Shown here one piece after another: positions 35,611-49,500 of a stretch of 64,000 bases of DNA (position 1 is the first letter of the stretch; each line of letters opens with the position of its first letter). Made by a program: the position numbers and the translations under genes. The notes beneath the pieces are model-generated. The model saw only the letters and a list, made by a program, of their open reading frames with translations. It ran no database searches and was not told the DNA's origin. Origin of the DNA: Aspidiotus rigidus (taxonomy: Eukaryota; Arthropoda; Insecta; Hemiptera; Diaspididae); contig JAVHKY010000043.1 of NCBI GenBank assembly GCA_035079385.1, positions 1,302,001 through 1,366,000 on the forward strand, written 5' to 3'.

Positions 35611-36569
35611 CCTGGGCCTCCTTATCAACATGGTAATTACACACTAGTCCAAGGCGGTAATCATACTATGAGAAATTCACACCTGATAATGCAAAACGTT
35701 TAAAAGAAATAGTGGTTGTACGTATTTGTTTTCTCGCTATTTCTTTGAACTCGGTGAAACTTGTTTATCCTCTTTCAATAGTAATGATCAATTTTTGACA
35801 TGTTCCATGTCTTTGCTCTAACCATCCCCTTCCCCCTTCCTGAAATTTGCATCCATACGTCCGTCTGTCCGACTATCACCATGCAACTTGGAAAAATTTC
35901 GGTCAATCTCTCGTCTCTTGATTCCTGGATTTGTATTTGTACGGCTCTGACCACTCCTTGTACACCAGCTTTATATTAGGCTTGTATGGCTTCTAGTAGA
36001 CCTCTACACATGCAGTATACTAGACTTATACTGGGCTAAGATTGAGGGCGAACTAGTCAGCCTAACGTACCGTTCACTGGACAAACGAGCAGGGGCATAT
36101 AACATATCATACAATATTCTCCATTTCTTTTTGTTTTTGTTTTTAGCTTAGTAGACCTAAAAAGTAATCTTTATCTATTTGGCTCTGTCAGAACATTTTC
36201 TTCGGCAAATCATGTCACAATTTTCCTGATTACACCAGAAAGAATGACGTACTATCTAATTATTTGAGTCAGGGCCTCTCAGGCCTCGATGTAATTTTTC
36301 ATTGTATTTCAAAGTTCTCCTCCTATCATATATATTTCTGAGTCTCATCCTGTTGTATACAGCTCGATGGGCAAAATTTCGTCCTTATCCCCTCCTGTCA
36401 TAATATAGCTCAAACGTCGAATTTTTTGGAAAGGTGTATGGAAAATGTACGACCCTGGAATACTATGCAATCTCTTGGTAAGGAAACTTTGGTTTCTCAA
36501 GAAAAAAAAAAAATCGAGTTTTGAGAAAAAATTCAGTTTTTTATAAAAGTCGTCCCAACGCGATAACTA

Positions 36570-37128
36570 GGCTGTTAGCAGTTTGCGTCCCACCCACTGT
36601 CCTAGTTGCGGCCGAAAGAAATTGAAGTAGTATCCAAGTTGCGGCCGGAAAAAAAAAAAATATTTTCTTTGAAAATAATTGCAGCACATACATTGTCATT
36701 AAAACTCTAGTCGAGAAATTAATAAAAGTAGCTGTAAAACAACAAAATTTAGCCCCCCTCTTACTGTACATTTTTGACATACTTCAAAAAAATTATGTAA
36801 TAAGAGCACGAACACCACGAATACTCATTCACGAGATCAACTGAGAAACTATGAGAAAATGAAAAGATGAAGCACAATATTGCTTCTTATTCACATTTGG
36901 TTTCGTTAAAACACGAAGGTGAATCATAGAAAGTTCGTCACTAGTGGCATGGCAGACAAAACTTCTGCACGGGTCAATCGCTAAACCTTTTCCATGGTCC
37001 TAAATTCCATTTTAGATGGGCCGCAAACTGGGCACTTGTTCAATTTTAGTTGGGCCGCAAACTGGGTATTTGTTTAATTTCAGTTGGGCCGCAAAAAGTA
37101 TCCTCGGGGCCGCAAACCAGATGCAGCC
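36570..37128. mobile_element. Non-autonomous hAT-like element, copy 2, with 8-bp TSD
   Basis: Near-identical to 3450-4029, the same way round. It is flanked by GATAACTA at 36562-36569 and 37129-37136. Compared with copy 1 it lacks a 21-base internal duplication near the left end and differs at only a few positions by eye, so both copies moved recently. It has no coding capacity. Confidence 0.92.
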
Positions 37129-37754
37129 GATAACTATGCTCTGAGGAATTTTGTAAACAACAAATTTCAAATTTTCGTTTAGTACTGAGCAGGAAGGTTA
37201 ATAATAATCTTGTGCTCCCGTCTATAACTGTAAGGACACGGGTGGACTCTTGTTAAAATAATACTAGGCCTCTGTGTTGGAAAAATGTTTCTTAGGATAC
37301 GCTAACGTTTGACAACAACTCTTTTTGAGTCTCCATTTCGACTGCTGGACAAACTCATAATTGCAGCAAAGTGTGTTCATTTGGTCCGCACTATGGCACT
37401 GCGAACTGAAATGACACACAAAAATAAAGACCGCTTTTCTTGTTTACTACCAACTTCCTCGCACAAAGCTGAGTCCGTTTTTTGTAGGAGAAGGTTTCAA
37501 GTAGAAAAAAAATTGCAATTTGTTGTTTTCTAGAACTAGGTTGTATTCATTTTACCAAATCTTTCTCTTAGATGTAAAAACCACATATCCAGGTTAATTT
37601 TTCAACAAACTAAAAGGAACAAACCGAAGTCCGTCCACTGTACCTCATCCGTAAATCAGAATCCGCACTACGTATTATCTGCATTCGTGTGTGTATGTGT
37701 GTATTGGTGCTGTACTTGATATTGAATTTTAATGAATCATCAACATAAGTTAAT

Positions 37755-38245
37755 GAAATTTTGATTTTTAAACGATTACTACGAGAAGGAGAAGGAGGGG
37801 CGGGGGAGGAGAAGAATGTTTGGAAGAATTTCGACTTTTTATCAGTTGAATACAAAAAAATGACGTTTAATAAAATTTTGAATTTTAAACTATGTACTAC
37901 GAGGGGAGGCGGGAGGATGTTCAGGAGAATTTCGACTCTTAATTACATTTTAAAATGGGACAGTAAAATTTTGAATTTCATGCGATAAATTACTTCAAAA
38001 ATCGGACTTGATAAAATTTTGACTTAAAACTATATGCTACGAGGCGACAGGAATCATTCCAGGGGGGGGGGGGGAGAGGAAAATGTTTAGAAGAATCTCG
38101 ACTTTTCATTAGCTAATTACATGGAAAACGGGTCATACAATTTTCAATTCCGCGAGGAGGAGGAGCAATTCAGAGAGAGAGAGACGGATATTTGGAATAA
38201 TTTCGACATTTCAATATGGAACTTCTGGCTGACAGTTCTTTCATT
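37755..38245 (+). repeat. Degenerate tandem repeat, unit about 120 bp, G-rich core
   Basis: About four units share AAATTTTGA(A/T)TTTTAAAC, TACTACGAG, a G-rich run and GAA(T)GTT..GAAGAATTTCGACT. They begin at about 37757, 37872, 38000 and 38110. One core is a run of 12 G at about 38061-38072. Units differ by insertions, so this is an old tandem array or a fragment of a phrase-repeat element. Confidence 0.6.
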
Positions 38246-41200
38246 GCAGAAATTTTTTTTTATTATTGTAGGCTATATCATCCAGAAAATGTATAAACGG
38301 ACACTACGGAAACATACTTCCTAGAAAGAAGTTCAAAATTACGTATGCAAAGTAGCATCCTCCAGCATTTTGTTCTTTATCTGCAATCCTTAGAACACAG
38401 AGAATTCTCTTAACCTCGTATCTACCTCTAAAATCCTTGTAGACCAGCATCTTCACCATTTTGTCACGACAATAATAGCGCGCCACTGGCGTAAAAAGTC
38501 CGGATTTTCAACAATAATAATTCAATGTTGGTTATTGGATGATGAATTAATAATTTTTGTTTTCAAATCATGTGATTTGAGAAAACATTGAAGAAAATGT
38601 ACACCATTGAATGGGACTTACCATTACCATTTTTGAAGATTGAGAGTAGATTTTAATATCAATAATTTTTTGTTCCGTGGTACAACATATAAATTTACAA
38701 TTTATAAATACACGAAGTTACAAAATTTGTAAAAATAAGCACGGATAAAATATGTGCATAGGTATTCTACTATTTTTGAGGTGTAAAAGTTCTAACCCAT
38801 TTGGTCGATGGAATCAAGTTTGAAGAAACTCTTCATACAAACCCATGTTTAATTAAATCTTATGTTTGTAGCGAATCACACGCAAGAAAAAAACTACCTA
38901 CTGAACTATTTTCATGCATCACCTTCTTCTAGATGTTTTCATGCACTACCTACTTGAATGTAGTTGTAGAAATGGTGAAGAAAGCGAGAGGAGCAGGAGA
39001 AAATGAACGTCCCGACGCTTTTGTCACTACTAATCACAATACACAAACATTCTGCGGTAAGACCAATGTAAAGTAAGGAACTACAAATATAGGTAAGATA
39101 TAGGTATGCGCAAGTGATAAGAAAAGGGCCATAGTTCTTTATGTATAGCAAGTAGGTTCCATTACAATGAAAATCAGGCAAACGTATATGCAATGTGGTA
39201 TAGACAGGAGCACTGCAGTAAGCATACCACATAAACTCTCAGACCATGGCAGTCCATGATCTCTGTGGTCAAAGACTCTCTGTAACGTTGTCAGTCACGG
39301 CCTTTTTCATAATATAAATAAGGCATCAATGTGGCAATGTAATAACGTTTCACTTTTGATTAAATTAATGGATACCTAGATGGAAGTGAAAAGATTTGAA
39401 TATTTTTATTTTCATGTGTAGGTAATCGAAAGATGAAATGATTTTCTATTTTTTGTACCAGTCGTACTCTGTTAAAAGCTAGAAGTCATATAGACAATAA
39501 AGTGGATACCAATATTCAAACTGCTGATCTGAACATCAAAATGTCAATCGTGAGTCAACTTATTGCACTGTTGCTATTATTTATATTATTCTGACCTAAA
39601 GTTAGGTAGGCCGTGTGTATCAGTTCAAATATATGCCGGCGTAGACTAAGTTTAGTATTGAAAATAATCCATGTCATCCGCTGAACATTAAAGTACGCTC
39701 TAGTCAAGAGTGAAAAAATAGATATTGAAAGATGATTAAAGTAGTGCCAAGTAAGCTTGCCTCTTTACTCTTCATTAAGTACTGCTCTGCCTCTACAAAT
39801 TTTTTCAACTCTTACCTAAATAGCTGTAGGAATATGTACAACGTTATCCAAGCCAATCAGCGTACTTGCAAAACAATTTACATTCAACGTTGTACATCAT
39901 TGTAATACTTGGTTAATTTTAGTCGGTGTTCTCTATAGTCCAAGTAAAAACTCCCAAATTCTCCATTAATATCTCCATTTCAAGAACATTTTGTGTGCCT
40001 ATTAAACAATAGGTATAAAAGGGAAACCAATCAAAAATATATGTATAGGAAAGAAATTTGACAAAATCATTTTCAAAAGCATTTGGAAATTAAGGTATTT
40101 CCTAGTTGTAAGAAAGATTGCCATCACTGTTGGAGCTTGCTGATTCTGTACAGGTATTGTGCTCGTCGTCATCGAGCATCATCATGAATGGACAATAATC
40201 CATAGGTAATTCGACATTATTTCTTTCCGTAATTGATTTCGATCATATTTATGCCTCCTTCCCCTCGTTTGGACATGGTCTTCAAACCAAAAGCGTTCAT
40301 ACATCATGAATAAATTTTCTGCAATTTTGTTACTGATTAGGTAATTTTTCTCTTCGAATACATATACCTAATGTCATAAGCAACTCACAGAATAACACTT
40401 GAAAAAAAAAACAATTTGTGCTTTAAAAAATATTATCGAAGAAACTGCCGTCAAGATCTAATTTTTCCAATATTGATTTGAATTGGTTTGATTTCATGAA
40501 TAGTAGTAGGTAATGAGAAGAAGGTTACTCATTCATCTAATTGAGCATTCTGTTCCGCTGTTTCTTGCGTCGACCCAATATATTATGGGTACCAAAGAAA
40601 ACTGGTTCGTCGGTCCAGTTTTCTCAAATTTTCTCATTCTTTCTCTTTTTTTTTTTTTTTTTTCACACATTTTACTCGTAACAGTGAATACGTATTTAAA
40701 AAATGTATTTCTATAAGTCGAATACCTACCAATAAGTTTGGTGACATTCAACCACGGAAAAAAAAATAAATAAAATACTTATATCGTCAAGATAATACTT
40801 TTTATTAGCTGAATTTAGCAATAATACATATTTTACATATTTATACTTATTCAAATAAACATGTAATGCGTTTCTTATTGGTATTAATTCTAATCTGCAG
40901 AAGTCTCTTTTCACGTAGAACAGAAGGTAGCTTACCGGTACTGGAAATTTAATCGTAATATATTTACTCGTAGGTACAAATTAAGTACTGGTACGTCCGT
41001 TTTCATTTTTTCTTTAATAACTGAGGAAGCCACAAGAGAGAGTTGTTTTTCAAAGTTAAAACTTCTATCGGTATCCTTACTCGTAGTATAGTGCATTCAA
41101 AAAAGAGCGAATCACACAAATAAATTATTTGAATTCAGACTCCATTTCAATCCTGCATTCTAATTATTTATTAGATAATTGGCCTGATTTTGCTGAGATT

Positions 41201-42059
41201 GAAGTTTAGGAATGATAAGGTGTAGATATTATAACTGTACTTAGGAACTCGCCCTTTTCTTCATCCTTGTTTATCTTATGAGTTAAATAAGTAAGTCTTT
41301 CAGGTTGTAAAACAAAAAAGAGAAGGAACTCTTGACCCAATTAACAGTCCTATTTTTATGTTTTATACATACACGCCTATATTAAGTAGGTACTCTATTG
41401 CGTACCTGTCGTCGTGAAAAGTTTCAAATAAAGAATAAAGAAATAAAGTATTTATTATATTTGCGTTAATACTGTAATACCGGTATACGGTTGTAGAACT
41501 TCTATGTCTTCTTTTTATTTTCAAAAAAATGATTTATATTGCTTTTCATTTTGAAAATTTAAGATAAGAACATGAAAAAATTTACGAGGTAGGTATTCCT
41601 ACACATATCGTGTTTTCGTGAACATCCCTCTTTTCTCCCAGACCCAGACAGATTACTATTAACGAAGTAAGTTTATTATTTGCGCACCTAAATAATATTG
41701 CACTGTATTTCAGTAAAGCGCACAGGTGTGGTGTGTGTCGGGTTTGCAGTATGATAACCAGTACTAATGTTCCTAAAAAACGTGAGATAAATCGGCGAAG
41801 AGTATTCTCGAGTAACAAACGCGGTAGTTGAAATATGATTGCGCGTTGTTCCTCTCGTCCTCGTCTGTCCCCTTCAGAAATCGCTTTTCTGTCGATCACA
41901 TCAAAGTAACGATCTAAACATAAGCGATGATGACGAACAGCTGTTGAAAGAAATTTTTTGAACGATACCATCCAAGTTCGCAAGTGTAAAAGTGTCACAT
42001 ATTCAAGATCAATGTTAAAAAGCACACGTATACATATTTTCTGTAATTCCAATCCATTA

Positions 42060-42346
42060 TACGAGTGAACGTTCCTACACGCATACTACACATCTTGAGC
42101 CCATTTAAGTGACAATATTTGAAATAATAATAATAATAATATAATAATAATAAATCATTCGACCTACAATAAAAATAGAATACCTAAAAATAGTTCTGGA
42201 AAAGACCTTATATATATGATGGAAGATGATAGTTTACAGGATTAATAATATTCATTTTGTGCTCAATCGAGATTGAAAATAACCATTATTTTCCGTGCAA
42301 ACTTCAATGTGCTCGTAAACATGTCCGTTTTATTATTACTTATAAC
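42060..42346 (+). promoter_or_regulatory. Upstream region of the Cys-loop channel gene
   Basis: AT-rich, with an (AAT)n run at 42128 and a TATATATA-like patch at about 42209-42217 (CTTATATATATGATGG) roughly 130 bases before the start codon. This patch could serve as TATA element, but that is inference only. Confidence 0.3.
42128..42153 (+). repeat. (AAT)n microsatellite in the upstream region of the channel gene
   Basis: Eight or so AAT units with one interruption, about 200 bases before the predicted start codon of the Cys-loop channel. Confidence 0.85.
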
Positions 42347-45300
42347 ATGCCATTCTGGATATTCTACGTTGGATTTTTCGTATTTCACCGCCAAATTTAT
42401 ACCGTTGCTGATCCTGATGTCGAGTACGTAAAATGTATTTTATACGATTTTGCTAAACCTATTTCAACTCTGTATAGGCCTCCTTCGAATTAAGTACAAG
42501 TTAGAGTGAAAAATTAAGAAGTGGTAGGCAGAGTGAGTTTGAAAAGGACTCGGAATATTAGACAGTAAAGTTTTTCGATCTAATTAATTTCTTATTATTT
42601 ATGAAATATATGTTACGTAACGCGCTAGAACGTATTCATACTCATATTATATATAGACATCAGAAATGGAATGCAGGTGAATTTTCTGCACGTATTCGTA
42701 GGTGCCCTCGTATACCTGCGCGAAAAGAAGTTTAATTTTCAGTTTTTTGTGAATTAGGTCTGCGATTTTCCATAGTTTGAGATGTCCATGAAATTAAAGA
42801 GAATTTGAACGAAATATACCTCATTAGTAATAGACATAAATTGTTCAAGGATGGAAAAAATATCATAGAGGAAATAGCCCCATAGAATGCTTATGCAGAT
42901 ATTTATTATAACAAGTTATATCGAAGCTTTCTAATTATGAAAATTTTTCTTTCACATTCTGCAACGTCGAGAAGAGTTTTCTAGTATTTTATGCCTACGT
43001 TCGTCTTGTATCTATCTAAATAATTGAAAAAGTGTAAAATAAAATTGACTTTTTCACCAGTAGAATCGTTTTAATTACATTTAATCGCAGGTAAAAAAGA
43101 AAGGGAGCTTGAAGTTATAGTGCAGCGCCGGTATCATGTTCAGAAGGAACTGGTATTGAAATTCTAAATAAGTATATAAATCCAGGAGAGGTTTTCAAAC
43201 AGATGTTCTTGTATAATATGTATTCTATTTTTGTCAACCGGAACCTATTTACACGGATGATCACTTTGAAATTGGCATTCAAAAAATAAGGATTTAGCTA
43301 TAAGAACCCATCCCATACAATGAGAAAATACTCGTAGGAAGCTATATTCTGATGATCGAGACGAGGTAGTTTTTCAAAACTTTCCCGTTGGTAGGTACCT
43401 ATTGCTGGTGACAATATTCCGCTTTATTCTTCTTGTCAATCATCAATCAACACGGTGTCTTCAGTCTAACGTTGGCGAAGGTATAGGCAACCTACACATA
43501 GATGTCTGGTACTTCTATGAAATTATACTAATTTTGAGCGAGTAGACCTCAGTATTTTCAAAATGAAACTGACAAAAATTGCTAAATTTGAAATACCTAC
43601 ATATTTTTTAGGAGGTATATTTTAAATAGTCTCAAAGGGGTGGGTACGAGTTCTGGCTATAGGCCTATTATTAAACAACTAAGACGCCTCTGGATATTAA
43701 GACAAGTGTGCTGTGTTTACTAAAGGGCCTCCGCCTTTGAAAGTTATTTAATCATTCGATCAAACATTTTGAATCGACGAATAAAATGCAAATTTGACGC
43801 AATCCGGTACATACATCAGCCACATTTTATATGAAAACGATGTTTACTACCTGTTGGTTTAATAAATCACATTTTTTCAGAATCTTGAGTCAAAGTAAAA
43901 GAAATGGCGCGTGAAGACGAATTTTGATAACCAAAATAATGTCTGTTGGCCTGAAAAGAAGACTTTACGCGAAACCAATGTTCCTACGGTCTATTGAAAT
44001 TCTGCGTCTTCAATAAACAGATTTGCGAAGCGAAAACAGCGTAACGCTTCTATAACGCACATTCTTGCTGCAGTTACGCAGAGTGTGATAATAGAACCGT
44101 GATTAGGCGCTTTTCATTCATATTCATATTTATGAATGAAAAACGAATATACTGACGCTGCATTGCAATGTCAACTTCGTTGTTTTACTTAAACTTTCAA
44201 ATTTTGAAAATTATGATATGTACGCCCTTGTATAATCGTCTTACTCGTAGTTTGTATATGTGTTTTCGGAGGTGAAAATTTGCGCCATGCATAGGAGAAG
44301 TTTTACCGTTTTGAATAACTGATAACTCTGGTTCGAAAAAGTGGCGTATTTACGGGGGTAACCTTCCAGAAAGCCGACAAAAACTTGTAAACCCATCAAC
44401 ATTTTCATCTAATGGAGCATTTTTTTTTTCTTTTTCTTACCTAATAGAAATCTTCTCCTCGAAAATTGTTAGCCACCAGAGAGAATTTCTAAATACGCCA
44501 CTGATGGTTCGAAAAGTGTCTATTTCCAAAGAAATCCAAATGAATTAATTTTTTTTTTTTCAATTTGATTTTATGCCGACAGATGAATCAGAGTTACATT
44601 TATGAACAAAATCGTTTTACTATCTCAGCGCGCACTAATCTGTGTATTGTGTATTTTATCATGAATTATCGTTCAAGTACCTAAAAAATGGGGGGAAAAT
44701 GAATAAGTAAAAAAAAGAAAAAGTCAATAATTTAATTATTCTTCTCTTAGACATCAGTGTAAGGAGTCTTTGAATTTCAATGGTAAAACTTCGGAGCAAA
44801 TATTATATTTGCTAACAGATCCTTGCCGTTACGATAGATGGAAGAGACCCAGCATCGATGGACAACCAACGTCTGTATCCATTCGTATCTACATTTATTT
44901 TATCGGAAACGTGGAAGCCCAACACCTGGTTGGTATACTGGAAGAAGTAGAATGCAGAGAAAAATTCCCAATCTTTAAATTATTAACAGTTCTATAATTC
45001 GAAAAATACTAATTCTTTTAATAATTTGGGCATCCACTTTCATGCAACACTAAAATCTCTGACTATAGTCAAAAACAAAACGAGATGCTATAACTTTATT
45101 TTTGAAAATTTGATTAAAAAAAAAATCTGACGTCACAGTTGGTGCGTCTATGAAAAACTTTATAAATTAATTCTATCTTCATAATGACTAGAGCATTGTC
45201 TGCGATGGTATTTTAAGCGGCTGACTCGAAGAAGTGAATATCACTTCCGCATATCAGCCTTTGAATATTTTAGATAATTCAACACTAAATAGAATAACAT

Positions 45301-46512
45301 TTTTTCAATTTGTACAAGAATACTAGGCCCGATATTTTTGAAAAAAAAGAAAGAAAAAGAAAAAAAAATGTTGATTAGGTAATGTTTATTCATAGTTTTA
45401 TCTTCTTCTTCTTCTTCTTCTTGTTTTGCAGCAATATACCACACATGTACTCATTCGATATCGGTGGATCGATCACCGATTGGCTCGAAATGTTACTTAT
45501 AATATTCAAGGAGAAAAACTCGTAAAAGATCGATTATGGACACCTCACGTTTACATCGTGAATGAATACGAATCCCGTGTTATGGGCTCCAGCAACCAAG
45601 ATGTGCTCGTTACTGTCATGCCGGATGGTACCATACTTTATTCTACTCGGTGAGTTACCTACGTTCGTACGAGTATTTTCACTGCCATTTTCTTGAAAAC
45701 AGTTTCTGAATACCTTTAGTGTATATATTAGTGTCTTGCAAACCAAAAAACACTCGAATCTGAAACAGATATATATGTATTATGATTAATAGAAAAAAAT
45801 ACATTGGTGTCTATCTTAGGCTACCACGACATTTTAATTGAAATTATACACGCTTCCTCGCTGTTCTCCCTCCAATAATGTTTCTTCAACATTAGAGAAG
45901 GTGGCATAAAAATTAACTCGTCAAGCTGAGCAAGATTAAGGATGTCAACGATAGAGGTGCAGAAATAAAACTTCCATCACCGTGGCAAAAACATAATGTT
46001 TCGTATCTCGTGTGTAGTCGATGACGTCATCAATATTTTTTCTCCGAAGTAGGTCAGGTCATGCCTACCATATGACTTAATATGACATCATTAGCGAGTT
46101 AAAATCCCATAGCCGTATTTTAGCTTTAGTGTTGAGTAGCGTCAAGGATCCTGTGAGGGAATTCAATAGGTAACCAGAATAGTGCTGAATCCGTTTCTAC
46201 TTTTTAAGGGGATAATTCACTCTACATCCTTGTAAAATTTACTGGTTACGGTACATTTGGCGCAGAAGTCGATTCAAGTCCTCAAAGTAGGTCAAGACCC
46301 GGTGTTTTGTATGTTGAGCTAAAATGCTAACAGGCTCACTCACTTCGCTCGCCCCCCCCCCCTCCAACAATATTTCTTAGCCTACTATACCGAATACTAG
46401 TGAATCTATTATTTTTGAAAATGAATCCCAAAATTGCGATAATTTTCACCATATTCCTTCCCTATCACACTGCACGGGTGCTCTCTCCTGAAATCTTCCA
46501 TCTGTGCGTACA

Positions 46513-46552
<40 letters not shown>

Positions 46553-49500
46553 AGAGGCTATATTATGCTCTTCTCGGTCAGTTTCATAAACTGTCTCCTT
46601 CTTTTCTTTCTCCTCCTTCTAGTTCGATGGTCTTACTAGAACAACGAACAACACTAAAGTTTTTCAAAAGCCACCTCTGAAGGAACATGAAATATGATCA
46701 TTCTTTTTTCTTTGTTTTTGCGTACTAGCAGAAAGTCGTTTCATTTTTTTTTTTTTTTTTCAAGGTCCTAAATTAAGTTATAAGATCATCTGGCTTCTAA
46801 GGAATGTAACCCCGACAATATTAATAGCATCAAGATGCTGACTAACAGACGAGGAATAAAGAATAGGAAAATTTACTAATTAGGACATGAGGAATTTTTA
46901 TTTTTTCAGTTTATCGTCCGATCTACAAGATCTTAACGCACATTGGTACTATTTCTCAGAGCCCATTTTTACGCTTTTACTAGTGAGTTTTCGCAGGGAT
47001 CAAGGAATCCGTCAACATTTGATTGCTAGGTCGCAATAGAATCGTGTCGAAGAAGAAAATTTATCCAATAAAATTTTTACATCCGTTGCGTTCGTGCGTG
47101 GCGCTCCGAAAAACTCACCATCTACGTAGACGTAGGTAGTCTATACCTTATTTTAACTTGAGTGTGATTGGTGTCGAATAGTTTTTTTCTTGAAATTAAG
47201 TCAGCTGTTATCGAATGCGATGAAACCATTAGTAAAATATCGAAGTGAGGAGGAATGGACTGGACTAGAAACTCAACTATGCTTCTTTCCAAAAACAGAA
47301 CTAGGCCAAAACAGAATACACTTTTTTGAAACGAATACAAAGGTATTTACCGGTATATATCAAATGGAGCTACTGATGCGGAAACCAACTAATGTACCAA
47401 TCTACACTTGCAGTGGACTTACATGAGTACATATGCTTAATATTTTTAGTTTAGTTTACTTACTTGCGAATCGAATGAAATATTCTGTACAAAAACTCAA
47501 AATAAGCTTCCTGCTTGTCTGGAACACGAGGATGTTAAGTTGATAAATTTTTACTCGGATGCATAAATTTATTCGTTGTACGGCGCGAATGTCTAAGTAG
47601 AGCGCTATGAATTATTTATCACGTTGCTAACAAAATGTGATGAAATAATATTCTTTTTCGTAACGCAGAAGCGCACCGGTGTATATTTTGATTAGGATCT
47701 ACCTATTCACGTATCTTATCTCTGTATCTTAGAGCACTTACTTCTAAATCTCCCTTTCTCTACTGATAAGGCTATAAAAATTTTGCCGTCAATCAATTAT
47801 GGTACAATTATCTGGGGTGTTGGAAGCCATTTTGATGAAAACGATTTTTCGTATTCGTCATTTTAGGGGGGGAGGGGAGGCATTCATACAGTTTTCTTTT
47901 ATTATTTTATTTTAAAATTTTTCTCTGGTCACAAGAAATCAAAGTTTGAGGGGGGTTTCTTCATTGTACCTGGAGAATCACAACACCCCTGATAATTCCA
48001 TTCTGAGACGACTACACATTAAGGGTAGTTAGGTATCAGAAAAGAGTACGGTTCTATCTTGAAATAAAACACAACTATTTTGAGATCTATTTCATTATCA
48101 CTTACTCAAACTCCTCGGAGGAGAATGACTTTCGAGGTCTGTCCTTCTGCGAGTACCTAATCGATCTACTTGATGGGAAAAAAAAAGAAATAAAAAAGGT
48201 AAGGATTTGTTGATGATACGGAACACCATAATAATAGTACAAAGTATATGACTTAGCTCTGTAGATACCTGGGTAAAATCATCGCACGTTTCAAAGCTGC
48301 TGGTGCTCCATTACATCGTTTAAGTTGCTGCAAAATCTATTGTAGGTACCTACTCAGTAGTCGACCATAATTTGTTCTTTTCAGGCGATCGGAAACAAAA
48401 GTTCCTTTGTTTCCGCATCCGAGTAACTTGTTGTTTTTAATCGCCAAAGAACGGTCTGCACAGTTCCTGACTGAATTCTCGCTCTATGTACGTGTACACA
48501 TACGTGTTCTTTGTAGGATTTTTCGTTTTCACAGACGATTCGCGGGTGACAGTAAACAAAATTTGATATTTGCTATCTCACATGAGTTGTTGGTGCCGTA
48601 CTCACAATAAGGACTTTTTCTGCACTTCTCGATTGAATTACATCATAACTTTATAGGTATACGTATCTGCAGTCGATGAATTTAGTCTTCATTTGTAGGT
48701 ATTTTTCCCTGTTCCAGATTAAAAGTAACATTACTCTGTCTGATGAATTTGCAAAAGTTTCCGTTCGACGATCAAGAATGTCCTCTAGTTCTCGAAAGTT
48801 GTAAGAAATTAATTTTGAATTGCTTTGTTCGGATTATGGTAGTTTAAATATTACGTAAATTTTATCTGTAAATTGGCTCTTCAACGAAATGCATTTATTG
48901 CAATCCTACAATATCCAGAGAGTAATTGATTGCCTTTCTTACTTACCGACCAGAACCACAAGGTTGTCTCATGTTTGCTGTTCCAGAAGCATCGTTCATC
49001 TATCTTGAACATTTTTTAAAGATAAAATTTTCAAAAACGTTTTTCAAGGGCAAAATGTTTGTTAGCAGGTTCGCGATCAATTTTTTATGGACAGAAATGA
49101 ATTCCACCTTGTTTCAACGAAGAAAAAAGTATTTTCTTGAAATAGCGAGAGAAATACCCCCCAAAAAAACGAAGGTAGTTGAGTGAATTTGAACATATTT
49201 TCTGGAGGTAAGAGATTATATGGAAGGGGTACGTTAAGATGCATGTAAATTTTCGAGGCATATGAAAAAGTACCTATTGAAACTATGTATATGTTACGCC
49301 GAATTCGGGCAATAACACAATGCGCGCAATCTTCAGTAATTTCACCGAATGCGCGCAGTCATTAACCACTTTGCTGATAGCGCGCATCCCAAAAATTTTT
49401 TGCAGACTGCGCGCAATGAATGATGAAAACGTATTTTTTGACTCTGATTCGGCAATATTTTTATGGGGAATGCGCGCATTCTTGTTCAGCTTTTTTGACA

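Larger units (their letters stand above)
30630..42346. other. Gene-poor, repeat-rich intergenic region
   Basis: Between stasimon and the channel gene I recognise no coding exon. The identifiable content is the set of elements listed separately (31731, 32058, 33847, 35207, 36570, 37755) and AT-rich unique-looking DNA. About 31540-31720 repeats TGGCTTTTAGC words. 39240-41580 shows nothing I can name. The 156-codon minus-strand frame at 41582-42052 shows no motif and lies where the channel gene's promoter should be. Confidence 0.5.

Noticed and set aside
41582..42052. 156-codon minus-strand open frame upstream of the channel gene
   Set aside because: No recognisable motif, no splice partner, and it lies where the channel promoter is expected. 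Length alone is not convincing in a 64-kb window.
46907..47035. Candidate extra channel exon after a good acceptor at about 46910
   Set aside because: Translation does not match any Cys-loop segment, and exons 45432-45649 and 48718-48800 already join in phase with the expected sequence.
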